NCBI GenBank assembly: GCA_037968755.1
Contig: JBBKWB010000160.1
Location: 1 to 64,000, forward strand
DNA: 64,000 nucleotides
Origin: Woeseia sp037968755
GTDB lineage: Bacteria; Pseudomonadota; Gammaproteobacteria; Steroidobacterales; Woeseiaceae
Direction: 5' to 3'
Below the pieces are notes generated by a model. The model had not been told where the DNA came from, did not search any database, and worked only from the letters and a program-made list of their open reading frames with translations. Of this stretch, positions 61,056-64,000 are shown piece by piece (positions within the stretch are counted from its first letter, which is position 1; each line of letters opens with the position of its first letter). The translations under genes were made by a program, and so were the position numbers.

Positions 61056-63308
61056 ATGAAATCCCGATACGTTGCTGTTCATCGAGCATTGTTAAACGCA
61101 CTGATCGTGTTTTCCTCACTACTGTGCAGCGCCGCGGTCGCTCAGGAAGAGCGTCTTGACGTCGATTGGATATTCAGTGATGAAGGTAAGCAATTTCGCG
61201 AGTTACCGGAACTGGCATGGCTGGGGTCAGGGCAGCTGGTCATCTACGACAAATCAATGCCGGACGCAGAACGTACGCTGCAGATTGTTGATCCGGCAAA
61301 CGGCCGCAAGCGAAACCTTGTTGATGCACGCAAAGCGCTTGAGTCACTGATAGAAGTGACGCAACCCGCCGAGCCCGTCAAGGAACTTGGCTGGCCAACT
61401 GTTTTCAGTCCTGACGGTCGATTCGCCGTGTATGAAAAGGACGATGACATACTGTTGCTCGATACGCGCAAGTCCAGTTTCAGCAAGATTGCAGCCAGCG
61501 ACGCGAAAGAAGAAGCCGCACATTTCTCGCCGGATGGCAGCTCACTGGCATTCGTTCGTGCGAACGACCTGTATGTACGCGACATGCGAAGCGGAACTGA
61601 GCGCCGGCTTACGAGTGATGGCTCCGATACACTATTGAATGGTTCCTTGTCGTGGGTTTACTGGGAAGAGCTGTTTGGTCGCGCGAATCGCGGCTACGCG
61701 TGGGCTCCGGACTCCAGCGCTATTGTGTATTTGCAAAGTGACGAGTCGATGGTCGGTGTCATGAACTACGTACATTTCAAGCCAAACCTGCCGGAGGTAA
61801 AAACGCAGCGGCACCCGAAGCCCGGCGAAGCCAACCCGCGGGTACGTGCCGGCGTAATTGCGCTGAGTGACGAGAAGCCGCGAACCCGATGGATCGACCT
61901 TGGGACCTATCCCTACGAATACCTTGCGCGCTTCCAGTGGTTGCCAGACAGCAAGCGCATCGCCGTGCAAACCTTGAATCGACCGCAAACCAGGCTGGAC
62001 CTGTTTATTGCAGACAGCAAAAGTGGCGAGGCAAGTCACATCATGCGCGAGACGGACAGCGGTTGGGTCAATGTCCACGATGACCTGCAATTTCTTCGCA
62101 ACGGCGAGGAGTTTATCTGGCGCTCGGAGCGAACTGGCTTCGCGCACCTCTACCGATATCGGATCAATGGCGAATTGATCGGACAGATCACTCGCGGTGA
62201 CTACGCACTGTGGGACGCCGCGGAACACGATGGAGTTTCCCGTGCGCTTGCGTACGTCGACGAAAGTCGGGAGCTGCTTTATTACACGAGCCTTGAACAG
62301 GCGTCGACTGAGCGACAGCTTTACCAGGTGTCGATTGATGGTAAGGAAAAGCGGCGAATTTCCGCAGCGAGTGGAAGTCACAAGATCAATTTCCAGCCGC
62401 AGGGGAGTTACTACGTCGACGAGTCTTCGGCGATCGATCGGCCGGCCAGCACGACAGTACACGACGCGTCGGGCGAGCAAATAGCTTCGCTCAGTACAGC
62501 GGGCGCGGAGTTGCAGAAGCGTTTCGATGTGCAAACACCGGAAATATTTTCAATCAAGACCCGCGACGGTTTCGAAATGCCGGCACAGCTGTTAAAACCA
62601 CGCTACTTTGATCCGGACACGAAATATCCGGCTGTTATCTATGTCTACAGTGGCCCGTCAGCGCCAACCGTGGTCAACGCCTTCGGTATAAACGCACGTT
62701 CGTTGTATCACCAGTTGCTGGTGGACAACGGCGTCGTAGTATTTCAGGTCGACAACCGCAGCGCTGCCGGCAAGAGCAAGCGCGACGCAAACACAATTGT
62801 CGAAAAGCTGTACGGTCCGGTTGAATTGAATGACCTGCTTGATGGCGTAGCGTGGCTGAAGTCGCAATCGTTCATTGATCCGGAGCGAGTAGGCATTTGG
62901 GGTTGGAGTGGTGGCGGTACGATGACCCTGTCGGCGCTGACTGGCAGCGGTGAGTTTGCGGCGGGCGTTGCGGTTGCCGGTGTTACCGACTGGCACTATT
63001 ACGACACCATTTATACTGAGCGTTACCTGAAGACGCCTCAAAATAATGAGGAAGGCTACGCCGCTACGTCACTGGTTAAGAAGGCCAAAGACCTGCAAGG
63101 GAGGCTGTTCCTGGTACATGGCACTTACGATGACAACGTGCACCCGCAAAACGCGTGGGCGTTCAGCGATGCGCTCGTCGAGGCAGGCATCCAGTTTGAC
63201 ATGATGATGTACCCGATGCGCAAACACGGCATTGCGGACGATGCCGCACAGGCGCACCTCTACCGCGCAATGCTTAGCTTCTGGCAGCGGGAGTTCGATC
63301 TCGAGTAG
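61056..63308 (+). CDS. Exported DPP-IV family serine peptidase
   Basis: Periplasmic or secreted prolyl-oligopeptidase-clan enzyme of 750 residues. A signal peptide (ALIVFSSLLCSAAVAQ) is followed by an eight-bladed DPP-IV-type propeller (about 30-480) with SPDGRFAVYEKDDDILLLD-type blades and SWVYWEELFGR, which holds the Glu pair binding the substrate N-terminus. The alpha/beta-hydrolase domain has Ser618 in GWSGGG, the Asp in HGTYDDNVH and the His in RKHGI. It removes X-Pro or X-Ala dipeptides from peptides. ATG 61056 is preceded by GAAGG; the in-frame ATG at 60936 would spoil the signal peptide. Confidence 0.93.
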   Translation: MKSRYVAVHRALLNALIVFSSLLCSAAVAQEERLDVDWIFSDEGKQFRELPELAWLGSGQLVIYDKSMPDAERTLQIVDPANGRKRNLVDARKALESLIEVTQPAEPVKELGWPTVFSPDGRFAVYEKDDDILLLDTRKSSFSKIAASDAKEEAAHFSPDGSSLAFVRANDLYVRDMRSGTERRLTSDGSDTLLNGSLSWVYWEELFGRANRGYAWAPDSSAIVYLQSDESMVGVMNYVHFKPNLPEVKTQRHPKPGEANPRVRAGVIALSDEKPRTRWIDLGTYPYEYLARFQWLPDSKRIAVQTLNRPQTRLDLFIADSKSGEASHIMRETDSGWVNVHDDLQFLRNGEEFIWRSERTGFAHLYRYRINGELIGQITRGDYALWDAAEHDGVSRALAYVDESRELLYYTSLEQASTERQLYQVSIDGKEKRRISAASGSHKINFQPQGSYYVDESSAIDRPASTTVHDASGEQIASLSTAGAELQKRFDVQTPEIFSIKTRDGFEMPAQLLKPRYFDPDTKYPAVIYVYSGPSAPTVVNAFGINARSLYHQLLVDNGVVVFQVDNRSAAGKSKRDANTIVEKLYGPVELNDLLDGVAWLKSQSFIDPERVGIWGWSGGGTMTLSALTGSGEFAAGVAVAGVTDWHYYDTIYTERYLKTPQNNEEGYAATSLVKKAKDLQGRLFLVHGTYDDNVHPQNAWAFSDALVEAGIQFDMMMYPMRKHGIADDAAQAHLYRAMLSFWQREFDLE

Positions 63309-63515
63309 GCGCAGTTTCTATCTCGGGAATGCCGTTAGCCACGGAGCGGCCGCTGGGAAAGTTGCTGGCGAATTGTGCCTGTGCAGATTAGTGCGCGTCG
63401 GCCCCCGCTGTGCCAACGCGTGTCCAGATTCTCACGCAACGAGCAATAGCATGCTTGCAGCACGCTCCGTTACCGCTGACAAACTCCCCGCGACAATGGC
63501 GCGTTTAATTCTTCG

Positions 63516-64000
63516 CTAGGGACGAATATTTTCTATTCGCGCTGCCGGCCGGCTTTCGCCAAACGACAAGCGTGGACGTGCTGTCTGTGCTTGTATTTTT
63601 TGCAAGACATCGTGATTGGCCGTCGCCATCGTGCGTGGATGTGATCTGCGTATAGCCTCGAGAAACGCGCGCTGCTCTTCTGCCGATAATCGAATTACTT
63701 CGAAGTCGCGCAGCGCACCAGCATAGTCGCCCAAATGCGCGCGCAGAACGCCGCGATTGTTGTAGGCAATGTCCTCGTCGTCGTTCTGTACAGCTTCTTC
63801 GCACACCGGCAGCGCGTTGTCATAGCGACTTGCGAGGATGTAAGCCGCACACAGCGTAGACCGTTCATTGCGCAGTGGCAGGGTGTGGCCGGATCTGCGA
63901 GCCTCCAGAAGATCGATCGCAGCGTTAATCCGACCGTTCTCGAGTTCTTCGAGTCCCGGTACATTGCCGAATGCTACGTGCAAACTGACGCGTTCCGCGA
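63516..64000 (-). CDS. TPR-repeat protein, N-terminus cut by window edge
   Basis: Partial protein read from the right edge. At least 161 residues are in frame without a start codon that I trust (a TTG at 63983 is possible), so the gene probably begins outside the window. It has tetratricopeptide units (ALPVCEEAVQNDDEDIAYNNRG, LRAHLGDYAGALRDFEVI) and a C-terminal tail lacking known features. The function is likely protein-protein binding; no more can be said. Confidence 0.75.
   Translation of the reverse strand, partial: AERVSLHVAFGNVPGLEELENGRINAAIDLLEARRSGHTLPLRNERSTLCAAYILASRYDNALPVCEEAVQNDDEDIAYNNRGVLRAHLGDYAGALRDFEVIRLSAEEQRAFLEAIRRSHPRTMATANHDVLQKIQAQTARPRLSFGESRPAARIENIRP

Noticed and set aside
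1..64000. CRISPR array, rRNA, tRNA, prophage or intact insertion sequence
   Set aside because: I found no regularly spaced identical repeats with unique spacers, no cloverleaf-like or rRNA-like segment, and no transposase, integrase or phage structural gene.

Overview
This 64-kb window looks like the chromosome of a free-living, probably marine, gammaproteobacterium. The GC content is moderate to high by eye (not computed). Supporting traits are a TonB-dependent receptor, an RND pump with a NodT-type outer-membrane channel, many lipoproteins, an isocitrate lyase of the long (531-residue) type, a BCCT transporter, an ECF sigma/anti-sigma pair and a metA-metY methionine locus. The exact family is inference; Woeseiaceae-like or neighbouring lineages would fit. 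I see no rRNA, tRNA, CRISPR array, phage or intact insertion sequence. Most of the window is tightly packed protein genes.

Layout. (1) 293-8082 (+): a compact operon of nitrilase-family hydrolase, TonB receptor, TPR-sulfotransferase, lipoprotein serine hydrolase with a beta-lactamase fold and MFS transporter; it looks like an uptake-and-processing unit. (2) 8377-9945 (-): a TolB-like propeller protein and a VOC protein. (3) 10359-16823 (+): TetR regulator, RND adaptor, RND pump and outer-membrane factor. (4) 16974-19106 (-): a lipoprotein with one haem c motif. (5) 19703-29031 (+): a catabolic string of SDR, MDR reductase, exported carboxylesterase, BCCT carrier, acyl-CoA ligase, aminotransferase and saccharopine-dehydrogenase-like reductase. 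(6) 29230-35960: isocitrate lyase with a phased operator, an apparently exported SAM hydrolase, a membrane-anchored MDR protein and metY/metA. (7) 36195-39358 (-): ECF sigma, anti-sigma and two exported HEAT-repeat proteins in one operon. (8) 39584-47579: a small secreted protein, a glutamine-synthetase-family ligase, a beta-helix protein, a DUF5666-type lipoprotein and an orphan dCACHE histidine kinase. (9) 47592-58508: the most unusual block. (10) 58705-64000: CPA2 antiporter, VTT membrane protein, DPP-IV peptidase and a truncated TPR protein.

The strongest candidate for an undescribed system is block 9. About 11 kb holds five ATP-grasp ligases: three colinear paralogues of 405-407 residues, one RimK-like enzyme, and one with a PGM1-type C-terminal domain. 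They sit with a GT5 glycogen synthase, two esterases and a peptidase-S51/cyanophycinase-like protein, joined by repeated ATGA overlaps and gaps of 1 to 9 bases. No other glycogen gene is present. I read it as a ligase-driven pathway making a peptide-like or glycan-linked amide product; the product is unknown.

Non-coding structure. A palindromic repeat with core GGGACAGTTACCGGTTTT occurs 17 times at four intergenic loci (42-196, 8104-8373, 19176-19540, 26512-26628), including inverted-repeat and tandem composite units. A second REP-like family lies at 45228-45442. The isocitrate lyase upstream region carries three TTCACAA boxes at an exact 14-bp period.
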